Source: Trogon surrucura (taxonomy: Eukaryota; Chordata; Aves; Trogoniformes; Trogonidae). From it: a DNA stretch of 64,000 bases. Positions within the stretch are counted from its first letter, which is position 1, and each line of letters begins with the position of its first letter. This document shows positions 52,107 to 63,264 of this stretch, piece after piece. The notes below the pieces were generated by a model that was not told the origin of the DNA, searched no databases, and saw only the letters and a program-made list of their open reading frames with translations. The stretch lies in assembly GCA_020746105.1 (NCBI GenBank), contig CM036617.1, forward strand, positions 174,496,412 to 174,560,411, given 5' to 3'. The position numbers and the translations under genes were made by a program.

Positions 52107-55100
52107 GCACTACTGTGTCCTAGTAAAGAAAACTGGCATACATTAACATGTGCAAAAGCAAGACTATCTGTAACCACACATCTCACATTTCTGCTGACAC
52201 TTTCAAGAGCAAGGCCTCTTAAAAATGAAACCATAGTTCATGACATTTTGACTTTTTCACTTGTGCAAGGACTGACCTCCTGCAAGAGACACATTTTCTT
52301 CTTTCTTGTTTTTTAATCTTCTCTGATCTTAGGAAAATTACACTCTTTAGTAAACCTTGAATTCAAATAAAGGTGTACTTGAACACGTTACACCTCTGTA
52401 TCTGGTCAATGTTTGCATTGTAATTTGGACTATTCTTCCCTTATTGTTGAGTGAAAACTATACTGTGTTTTAGATACCTACATTCTTCTCTGAATATCTT
52501 CCTTCATGTAACCAGGTAGCTTATGCTAATAGTTTCCAGTGCACCTGCAAATTGTTTCAGTTTTGAATTAATGATAAATACTAGAGATTAAATCAATTAA
52601 AAGGAACAACTGTGGAGAAAATACCCTGTTTTTTAAAGTTCTATTGAACGGTGCACACTATTTGATCTGTTGCCCGTCTATATTTATGGTGCTTCTTATT
52701 GTATTCTTGTCTGTTTCAGGTTGCAATCCAAAACTCATTAAGTTCGGTGGATTTTGAGTCAGGCTTCTTTATGTTGGCATAATTGTAGGAATCCCAAGTG
52801 CCATAAATAATAATTTTACTGATCAACTACTGAAATCTCAGATTTGTAAGATGTTTAGAACTAGAATCATTAATGGGAGTAGTATCTAGTCATCGGTTTA
52901 GTATTGAGCATTTTAACTGTATCACCCATCTAACTTGTACTCTATTAAATTCCAGTTTCTGCTCTGAGTCAGATAGTTTATTTTAAAATTAAGCCTAAAG
53001 ATAATTCATGGCCTGAACTGTATGGAAAGCTTCAGTAATTTCAGTACTTAAGTTGTAGCTTCACAGTGTCATATATTTCTCTAACTTCTGAATAGGATAT
53101 GTTGCATATATAGTAAGAGATGCAGCATCACTGATCTATTTTTAACGTTATTGTTATAACGTAATCCCTTGTAATCAATTGCCTGAAAAGATTGTCATTA
53201 TAAATAAACTGGAAGAGAGGCATAGATATCCATTTGCTGAAAATCTTTAGACTTGCTAAGATTGGTGGTTGATGTTCTGATAAAGACATTCAGAGTGTTT
53301 TTTCCAGTTTTGAAATTGTTTTCTCTAGTTTCCAACTGCAACTGAGTTCAAAAATAAGTAGAACTGTTCTACTACGGTTATTTGTATTATTATTATGGAG
53401 AGCATTAAGTGAGCTTTCCAGACATGTATTGGGATATAAAGTTCAAGCATTTAAGGTTTTGACTAGACAGAAGAACTCTTAAGATACATTAATGTAATCA
53501 AAGCTGAACATTGTAAGCTGAAACTGGTACTAATTTCCTTTTCTGGAATAATAAGACAATGATATCTCGTGTCTTCAAAATCTAAACTTTTGAATCACGA
53601 ACAGCATATTGGAAACAAGAATGTGTTGCACATTCCCGAGAAACAGATGTTTCATCATAATACATTACTTTGTGTTGGTCTGATTTCTGATCTTATGATT
53701 TCAATCCATAGGTAAAATTATTACTTTGTTTTAAATATTCCTTTGAGAACCACCCTTGGTGTTTTGAGCAGTTGCCTAAGAGTTTTCTGGGAACACATTT
53801 GTGAAAGTGGGTAATGCCATTAAACAAAATGAGTTAAAAATTAAATAACTGAGTGCCAGGAGGATGTGGAACGACTTGCTAAACCATTAACATAAACCAT
53901 TGGGCACCCGTAAAATACATATCCATTACCTAAATCACTGTTTTCACACTACTTAGTCTTTTGTTGTGTTTTTTAGAATTTACTTGCATTACTGTTTGGA
54001 TAATTAAATTCATTTTACATAATGCTGGAAGACTGTCATGAAACTGGTTAATTTATACCAACCTGTTTTTCCAGTGCTGAGATTCAGGACTTGGTCATGT
54101 TCTCTATTAATATATTTACAGAAAATGTACACACAAAACTTTTAATGTATCTATGAATTAATAGTTCAACTGATCTCTAATTTTCATATTCAGAGGATTT
54201 ACGTACTGTGGACATGCTTTTTCTGTGACAAGGCAAGACAGAAACCTTCTGTGCTGCAGTTTTGTTGTTGGTTTTGGGTTTGGGTTTTGGCCACTATACA
54301 TACCTGGAATAGAAACACACATTTTGAAGATAGCCTTTAAAATTATATTGTTACATGCATGTGAAAGCCTCGAAAAACAATCACACTTGGAAAAGACCAC
54401 AAGATGGGCAAGCAAAGCAAAACATAGTTCAGACCAGTTCATCTGCTCACCTACGGGATTCAAATTCACATGAAGCCCTCTTAACGAATTAGTGAAAAAG
54501 GCTATTTACTGCAGTTGTATTTACAGGCACGGGAAATAGGTTGAAGACCCAAAAATAAGCTCCAAAAACAACACCTAAAATCCCATCCAAAATCATGGTA
54601 GCTCTTTTCTATTCTAAATCTTAAAATTGCTCATACTTATGAGACAATACTGATTTTTTAAATGTTAATCAGAATATATTTAATAGCCATCAAGAAAGCT
54701 AAGTAGAGCCTTAGAGAAACATGTATTTTTCTAAAGTAAGAGCTGTAGACTCCTTAGCAATCTTAAAAATAGGACATATCTGTTCCAAATTTTAATCTAT
54801 AGACATAAGTTATTTCATGCCCATGTAATAAAGTGAATTATGCTGCTATAACTATCATTTTCATAAATGGATTTTCATGCTATGAAAAGCATTAGCTTCC
54901 CTGGTCAGCCAATTTTATGTTCTCCTTTTCTTGATGTTATCATTGACTCTTATCCTGGTATTGTTAGATAAATAGCTGTTTCTCTGTAAAATGGTCTTAA
55001 TCATTGCCTATACAAAGGCATGAAATCCTTGGAATAATATTGTTATTGTATTACTATATGTTAAATGACAGTTATTAAAGCTTTTTATTATAATGATACT

Positions 55101-56697
55101 AGCAGTGGTTTCAATAACTTGTCGATACTAGTTTCTGTTTTCCTGTATTCCCATCATTGCTGAAAATAAGCTTTCAAAACTGAATACAACACACAACTAT
55201 ACAAATAACTAAGCAGCATTTCTGAATACTATATCCAAAGTCTAAATAATCATTTGCAAAGATCTTGACATTCTGTAATGTAGTGTGCACTAAAACATTT
55301 AATATGAAAACTAATAAAGAATAAGACTTATTATAGGACTAAGACTACTTTGTGTTTGAAGAGTTAGTTCACAAAACCTAGCTAAACCACTTACATTCAT
55401 CTTCACAAGAGAATTTGACAGAATTTCCAACATCAAATATAAAATAAGAATTTCTAGGATTCTAACTTCTGTTTTTATCTGCATAAACTTTGGTAGTATA
55501 AACTGAACATAAAAAATATCAGAGTAATTAGAAGTAGATTCCATAACTTCAAGAAAATATTGTAAATGTAAGTAGATATGCAATAAAGACTACTGTAATC
55601 CTCACTTTAACTCTCTTAATACCTAAAACATTTCAATAGATCTAGCTAAATTAAATAATATGGTATAAATTGTATGCATATATGTAAAATGAAGGTGTAT
55701 GGTAAATTAGATCCCCGATGAAGCTTTTCTTCATAGGAAGGGAATTTAGATAAATGTTGAATTGACTCGTGTCATGTCAAATAAGATCACTTCAAGAAAC
55801 TGAAAGACAGTAGTTTGATTCAATGTTATTAAAAGGATAATTTATAGTCTAAAATATTGAAATAATTTTTGACATTTATAAGTAAGTTTTTTCTTTAAAG
55901 AAGAATTAATGTTTAACATTTGAGTTCTGACTGCAGCTGAAAACAGATTTGGAAATATTGAAATCAGAGTGAAATCCTAATTTTAATAACTTTTCTTTTA
56001 CCTTTTTACCTGAGAGTTTTTTTAGTCCTATAAAATTGAAAAAAGAGCACTTGCAGACTGACATAATAAATCGTATGAATACAAAGATCATATTTGACTA
56101 TATAATGTATTCTTCACCTCTTTTCTGCATACCTCTGGGAGTATCCAGCATCTGTTCTCCTCACGTTCAATGTGTGTTTGAAGAATGTCCTCAATTACCT
56201 TGATTTATGCAAATCTTACTATGTTCACATACTTGCAGAATAGAACAATAATCTTCCTTAAAATATTACATCTTTTACCTCTAAAAATCAAGGAATATCA
56301 TTACTTCTGTAAGTAAAGTCTTGTCTGTTGTTTTGAAAGGAACCATACTATCTTACAATAATTCAATTTCATGTTATTTTTATAGCAATATAGAATATGT
56401 TTTATGGTGTTAAATAACTTTAAGTGTTGAAATCTACATGTTATAAGACTAATAACTTTGTAAACAATATATATAATGGTTTAAAGTATAAAAGAAATGT
56501 ATTTAGTATCAAAGCAAAAAAATTGTGACCTTTTCTCTATCTGCAGAAGATATCAGGCCACCATGGAGGAAAAATCATGGAGGAAAGATGGTGTTTGAGC
56601 ATTTTATTGTTAAGGAAAAAAAGTAATTTCTTAACTAGTAGAGCATCTAATTCCATGTTATCAAATATTTTGAGACCAACTATTAAAGCATACTGAC

Positions 56698-56772
56698 AGT
56701 ATGAGTGGTCCTTCGTGTTGGATCCTATGAGTGGTCTATGAGTCCTATGAGCGGTCTATGTGTTGGATCTTA
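56698..56772. repeat. Degenerate short tandem repeat
   Basis: Repeats of a TCCTATGAGTGGTCTATG-like unit with internal TATGAG and GGTC copies, bracketed by two copies of TGTTGGATC (56716-56724 and 56761-56769). Looks like a small, partly decayed minisatellite. Confidence 0.7.
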
Positions 56773-59700
56773 GTTAATGTCTAGGAAGAGCTCCTATGTT
56801 GCTGATCCTGTACCACTTTATTTCCTTGGACTATCTACCTTTCTAGACCAAATTGTAGCATGCAGAGAAAAAATCCAGTATTAAAAAAATCATATTATTA
56901 TTTCTTTATTTATGGGGTTTGTTTTGGGTTTTGTTGTGGTTTTGGGGTTTTTTTATGAAGTTATTCAGCTGGTTAGTTTACCTTAAGCTAATTCACAGTG
57001 AAAGATTTCACCCTGTTGAAAACCAAATAAGAAGCCTCAAGGGAAATCTGTGCTGAGAAACAGGTAAATCTAGAGTTGCTAAAGGAAGAGTTTTATATAT
57101 CGAGGGATTAAGGTTGTGTGAAGAAAAAATGCACTACTGATTCGACTTGTCTGTTTAGCAACATTGAAAGTAATGAGCCTAAGTAGCCTGATATAACAGT
57201 ATTTCTTCTACACACACACTTTTAGACACCATCTCAATGATTAACACCTACTGCACTGAAACACACTTAGTAGCAGAATTGATTCATTGTATAAATGTAA
57301 TTTTCTGCATTACAATAACTTTTTGTGAACAGCATGGATTATTCGAGTATATTTTTTGTTTTCATTTACTGGAATAAATCTTGAACTAGCTCTTTTCTTC
57401 TAACACAGGTAGAGCAAGATTAATATCTAGTGATCTTTATCATATTTCTTCTTTCTCATCTGTTAAATTAGTTTACTAAGATGAAAACAGAAGAAGGATA
57501 TTATAAGATAGAAAAGATATTAGGGATATGCCAGTTTATTGCAAATTTTTCTTCTCACAAACTCTTATGACAGAAATAATGTTATTTAATCCTCATATCT
57601 CGTGCTGGGTTTCTGCTTTGAGGTTTTTGCTTTTGTTTGTAGGGGTTTTTTTAGCAGAAGGTCAGCAAGGTACTTGTAAACACATGAGAAATGAAATTGC
57701 AAGACCTGCAAAAGCTTCTTGCAGAGTAACATTTCATGGTTGTTGTAGCTTAATTTATTGTCTTCCTGGCTGTATCAGTAAACCTAGCGCGAGTCTGTAT
57801 TTTCTAAGATGCTGAGAACACAAATGGCCCCTTAGATCTTAGTGGATTACCTGCACCTTGTTTTCGAATAATCATCAAGATGCAGGAGCTTAACTTCTGG
57901 AAAAGTGGTAACTCAAAACCAGTGCACTCCTCAAAACTTTGCTTTAAAATTCTTCAGTCAGCCAACATGACATTATTTTTGTAGGTGTTTTTTTTCCTGC
58001 TTTTGCTGCATTTTGTCTTATATTTTTTCATTAAGAACAGTTTATTCCAGTTGTCTGGTGTCTTTCAACACTATGCAACTAGAAGAAAGTCAAAATAGAT
58101 TCCTACTGTCTTCCTCAGAGAAGATATCTGCTTATGCCCAACTCCATCTGTCCTCACATAATCCCCACATCTGTATTTCTCTGCACCTACTGATAGGATT
58201 CCAATGATAATGAACAAAAAATAACGAACAATAGTAATTCCAATTAAATGAATGAAAGAAAAAAGTGAAAAATAAAACCTGAAATGAAAGTACATAATTA
58301 ATTGTACATAGTATTAAAAACCAGAATAGCCAACTTCATTTCATAGTTCTAAAAGTTAGTCATAAATATTTTTTCTACCAGATGTTTCCTACATATTTCT
58401 TTTACATATCCATTTAACATGTAAAAGAGAAAAAGATTTATAATTTATATTTTCTTCCACCTATATGCTACCACACAAGGTGTTTGGTCCTGACCTTATA
58501 ATGAATTTGGTAGAATCAATATGAATATTTTCTTTCTGATTACACATTTTTAAGTAGATTACAGAAAAAAAAATTAAAAACATCAATATTTTGTTGATGT
58601 TTTGTTTGAGTCAGTGACGATTAGCTTTAGAAGCAGATATAATGATGTGAAAAGAACAATTCCTTGACACTTACCATAGGTCAGAAAATGCTAAAACATA
58701 GCTTTGTGTATAGGAAATATTAGAAATCCTTCATGACACTTTTGCAAGCAGAGAGGCAAGAAAATAGTGTTATATATCTTTTTCAGTTACTGGGATAAGA
58801 TGGTGAAGTTATATATTGAGCCATTGTTAGAACAGAATTTAGATTTCTGATCTGACACTGGAGTTTCAGAGTTGAGTTGATTCTCTTTTACATTTTCAAG
58901 TCGTCCTGAATAATGGAACTCCTACTGATAGTTTTTTAGTCACAAGTTGATGTTTTATATTACCATTTCCCATTGTCTAGCATTTATTATTTCAAATATT
59001 TAACTCCTCTATATTAAGTATCATCTTAACCTGATTAGTAAGTTATATATCTTGTGCATATGACTTCTGTTCTCATGGTTATTTTCCACCATTGATCAGA
59101 GAATGTTGATTAGAATTTATTAGCATGGTTAAAATAGCCAAACCAACAGCATCTTCTCCTTCACGTGTTTTCTTTGGATGTGATCTTTTAATGACTGTAG
59201 TTAATGCACAGAATTTTATGCTATTTATTTTTTACACTGAAATGTTAAGTGAAAGCTATATCACAACTTCAAAATTATTGAGTTCATAATTTGCTTTCCT
59301 CCTCATGACTTCTCTTCTTGGTCTCTGAAAATGTTTTTCATTCCCCTTAATAATTTACTGTTAATTCCAGCAAGGTAACTTTCTTTTTTCCTTTCTTTCC
59401 TAAGCTAATTTTCAAAAGGTTGCCATTCAGTGCTTGGGGAGGAAATCTAGAGGTGCTGGGATGTCAGTTAAAAGTCCTTCCAGCCTTGCTACCTCCAATT
59501 CACAACCCTCTCAACTACTTCTAAAAAACAGCCTTTCCAGAGCCTGTTGCCAGACCACGACATGAACAAGGAGCTTAATGGACAGCTCTCCTTCTCTCTG
59601 ATACTTAAGGGCTGCACAACACCTGGGCCTTGCTCCTTTAAGAATTTAAGAAATTCTCTCTGACACTTTGTTAAGATCTGAGACTTGTTAAGATCCGAGA

Positions 59701-59925
59701 CTTTCTCAGACCCTAGTCTTCCTTGGAGGAATCCAATCATAGGGAGTATTCTTTAACATAACTCAAGTTGATCCTATCAAAAGCTTGTCTGAATAACAAT
59801 TAAAAAAGAGAGTGAAGAGAAGCTGTTTTGTGTGTTGCTGGTTTTGTTGTGTTTTTTTTTTTTTCTCTTCTATTTTCTGATATTTAATACAGGGGGAAGT
59901 AATCAAATCATTGAATTACATGATA

Positions 59926-59953
59926 TTACTGTAACATATTTATGTTACAGTAA
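59926..59953. repeat. Perfect 13-bp inverted repeat with 2-nt spacer
   Basis: The left arm TTACTGTAACATA (59926-59938) and right arm TATGTTACAGTAA (59941-59953) are exact reverse complements around TT. It can extrude as a cruciform or hairpin. No flanking features indicate a transposon terminus. Confidence 0.85.
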
Positions 59954-62407
59954 AACATTTTGAGTATGGAACATTAAGAATGGAGAAGGGGAGAAGTACA
60001 ACTTTTACTTAATCCACAAAAATAGCAGAAGTTACCTAAAGAATTAGTATGACATTCATTAAAATACAGATTTAAGGCACTTACTGTTTGAGTTGCATTT
60101 ATCTGGAACTTTCACTGGACTTAATTTTGTGCAATTCTATAGTTATCTACCTTTGAATATCAAAATACTTTTTCTCTTCATATTCATAATTTTAAAAAGT
60201 ACAGCCTGTTCCTATGTTTAAAATGAAACATGCTTTTAAATGTTTTGCTAGGCTGTGGTCAAATTATTCATCATGTTGCATTATTTAACATATATAATGG
60301 AGAGATTTTTGCTGACATCTGACAGTATAATGAAAATACTTTTCATGTGTCTTTACACTAAGCCTAAAAACCAACTGCACAAAAAGTAAACAAACAAAGT
60401 AGTGTTTACCTCTTCTGAAAAATCATTTGCAGGAAAAATAAACTAATGGTTTGCAAATAAAATGTAGATGAAGATAAATACGACTCCAGCTTCTTTATTT
60501 CTATAAGTATAGAATGCATAAAAACAAATAAAGTTAAAATATAAGGAAGTTTTTGTTATATGAAAAAAAAGTCAAATCCGTTGATGTGCTGTTCATCTAA
60601 ATGTAAGGCCTTATCATCTCATTATCCTTTTCAAACATATCAATACAGTTCAAATCAAATATACATTTCAAATTTTAAAACTTTATTTAAGTTGGTAACC
60701 AGATAAATAATTTCAGATGTATCTTCGATGGACTTTAGTAGAAGCTCACTCTCAGAAATGAACATTTGAAAACTGATGTAATGGCGAAATAGAAGCTGAT
60801 TGTAAGCCTTCCCACTAGCATTTTTTTTTTCTTATTTCTAAGAAAATTCAAGAAAGCAAGGATAGAACAATGGGAATGGCAGTGCTTTCAGAATAATATA
60901 AATATGCAAACATTAATTTAATTCAGATGAGGTAATTTGCATGCAAGCTGATCAGACTGCAAGCTTATCTCATTAGTGTCTTAAGCCTGTGACTTGTCTC
61001 CCTTTAATAGGTATTATTACATTTAATAAGATAACTGCCTTCATCATATATTAAACATGTGTGACCACTGCATAGTTTCTCCATGGTAGTGAATTGTTAA
61101 TAACTGTTTATCTTGTTATGTTCTAACACAGTATTCTTAATTTGCTCTACTTGAAATAGGGTATGTGACAGCAAATTACAGTCTGAGATTTTTCTCACTT
61201 TCTTCTGAATACTTTCCTCCCTTGTCAGCATTTTTTTTTCAAATTGGACACTTAATTAACTGTTAGCTCTACCCCTTTTTTTTCAGCAATATTTATTTGA
61301 CTTACATGTTTTAAATAAAATATTCTTTCATTTGCACAGATTATATGAAGTTTTTACAGTCAGTCATTTGCTCTCCAATATGTGAGTTGCAGATTTTTTT
61401 TACATTTCCCCATATCAAAGTCATCAGGTCTTGCACAAATTTCTATTCTGATTACCAGATGCAGATGCCTTGTATATAGATAACCCTTAAGCTTTGGGCT
61501 TTGGAATCACCCAGAGGCCAATCCACACTGGACCAGAGACTCAAAACTTTCTGGTGGCTTGGAGATGAAGGAAAAAGTGGACTCTCAGAGGAAATTCAAG
61601 CTCTGACAGCTTTTCTCTGCAGCCATATCATGAACAGTGAAAGAAAATAGAATCTAAGAACAGGGGAGCCAAACAGTCCTGATACACAGGGTTTTCCGTT
61701 TCTCAGAACCCTGCCAAGCTCAGTCCAACCTGCCAAAGAACAGAAGGGAGAAGGGGGAGGTAGCAAGATATCAGATCATCAGTAAAAAGTAAAAATAAAT
61801 AAAAATTATCTTGAAAGTTCACGAGGCCACAATTTCCTCAAACTGTCGATGCTACAGGAAATTCCCTGTAAAATGTTAAGGCAGAGCCTGTGTCAGTAAA
61901 AACAGAGAGGGAAGAGTGTGCACACATGCTGAAGGTATTACCAAAAAATTGTAACCAAGGAAACTCTCTAAACCAAATGATAGTTTAGAAAGCTGACTTT
62001 TTTTTTAACAAAGTTTTGCAAGTTTGGATACTAGGTGAAACTAGCATACCACATCAAAAAAACTACCATATATATTTATATTGTAACTTAATTAATATAA
62101 ACACACCTATTTTTACAATTACTGGTTAGTGATAACTCTTCTCTCTATTATCAATTAAGTATATTTAAATTAGCACACATGGTCCTTACAGGTGTAGGAG
62201 GACAGGTTTTCTTCAGCCTGAACTGAGTCTGTGGTCGCAATCTCCCACTGCTACCTTTACCTTTGGCCGACTTTCAGCCTTTTTACAAACAGCTCATGAT
62301 ATTTCCATGCCCCTAATCTCCAAAGCCATAATTTTTGACTAGGAAACTCTCACTTTGGTCTGGTCCAAAACATCCTCAAAGATGAACAACCTATTTAGTC
62401 CCTCTAA

Positions 62408-63264
62408 ATCATCATCATCACGGCTAAGCTTCGCAAACGAAGATATGGGAAGGGCTCTACCCACACTTGGTACAAGCGCGCTGGTGGCTAAAAAGGCCAA
62501 TGCGGGATAGGCAAGTCCAGTTGCAAAAGGCACAGGGGAAAGTCTCCTTAGGCGGTATTGGTAAGGCACCGTTCTTTCTGCATTGTCTTTTCTCCTCGAG
62601 ACTAATTCTACGTGCATTCTCAAAGGAGGCAGCAGCGTTATGGATGGTGTGTCTCCACATCTCCCGATTGGAGACCAGAGTGGACCACTGATGGTAGTCA
62701 ATATGGCCAAGACCGAGGTATTGTTTCAGAGAGTCCCTGTATCTCCTCTTTGGGGCTCCTCTTTGGGGTTCCTCTGTTGCAGCAGCCGGTGGTGAGTTCA
62801 CCACAGAGCACAACCTTAGGGAGGCGGTGATCCTCCATCCTGGAGACTTGCCCTGCCCAGCTCAGCTGCGTCCTCAGCAGCATGGCCTCAATACTGGTGA
62901 CCCCTGCCTGTTCCAGGACAGTGACATTAGTCACCTAGTCAGTCCAGTGGATGTTTAGGATTGCACGGAAGCAACGCTGATGGAAGCGTTTGAGGAGTTG
63001 CAGGTAGATGACCCGTGATTCAGACCCATGTAAAAGAGTAGACAGTACAATGGCTCTGTAGACACTAATCTTTGTGCTTTTCTTCAGGTGTTTATTGCAC
63101 CAGACTCTTTTATGGAGTTTTCCAAAAGCTCTGTATGCCTTTGCTAATCTGTTGTATACCTCTTTGTCAATCTTACCATCCGAGGAAATGACAGTTCCTA
63201 GATATTTGAACTGCTGGACTGACTTAAGCTCTGATTTGCCTATGGTGATGTGGGGATGATGGGA
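62408..63264 (-). mobile_element. RTE-like LINE, C-terminal/3' part (sense on minus strand)
   Basis: From about 63264 down to 62457 the minus strand encodes the region following the RT active site: HPHITIGKSELKSVQQFKYL then ISSDGKIDKEVYNRLAKA, NKHLKKSTKISVYRAIVL, GSESRVIY and FHQRCFRAILNIHW. A stop lies at 62935-62937. The next frame continues with VTNVTVLEQAG, LLRTQLSWAGQVSRMEDHRL and GELTTG. A 13-bp tandem duplication (62743-62755 and 62756-62768) shifts to a third frame, encoding RYRDSLKQYLGLGHIDYHQW and ending in CAFCNWTC...SHQRAC, a CX2CX12HX3C zinc-finger-like motif, before a stop. A short 3' UTR ends in an (ATC)n tail (GAT on the element's sense strand) at about 62408-62420. The architecture fits the RTE-type superfamily, not CR1; the exact clade is not established. 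Confidence 0.83.

Larger units (their letters stand above)
52107..62407. other. Long AT-rich non-coding stretch
   Basis: About 10.3 kb with no recognised gene. Points of note are a degenerate short tandem repeat at 56698-56772, a G/T-rich patch at 56914-56953, an acceptor-like site with a Kozak ATG near 56545-56565, and an unclassified GC-richer block at 59400-59760. There is also a perfect inverted repeat at 59926-59953, an octamer/TAAT-rich segment at 60880-61090, and two unclassified moderately GC-rich patches at 61480-61760 and 62190-62340. Confidence 0.45.
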
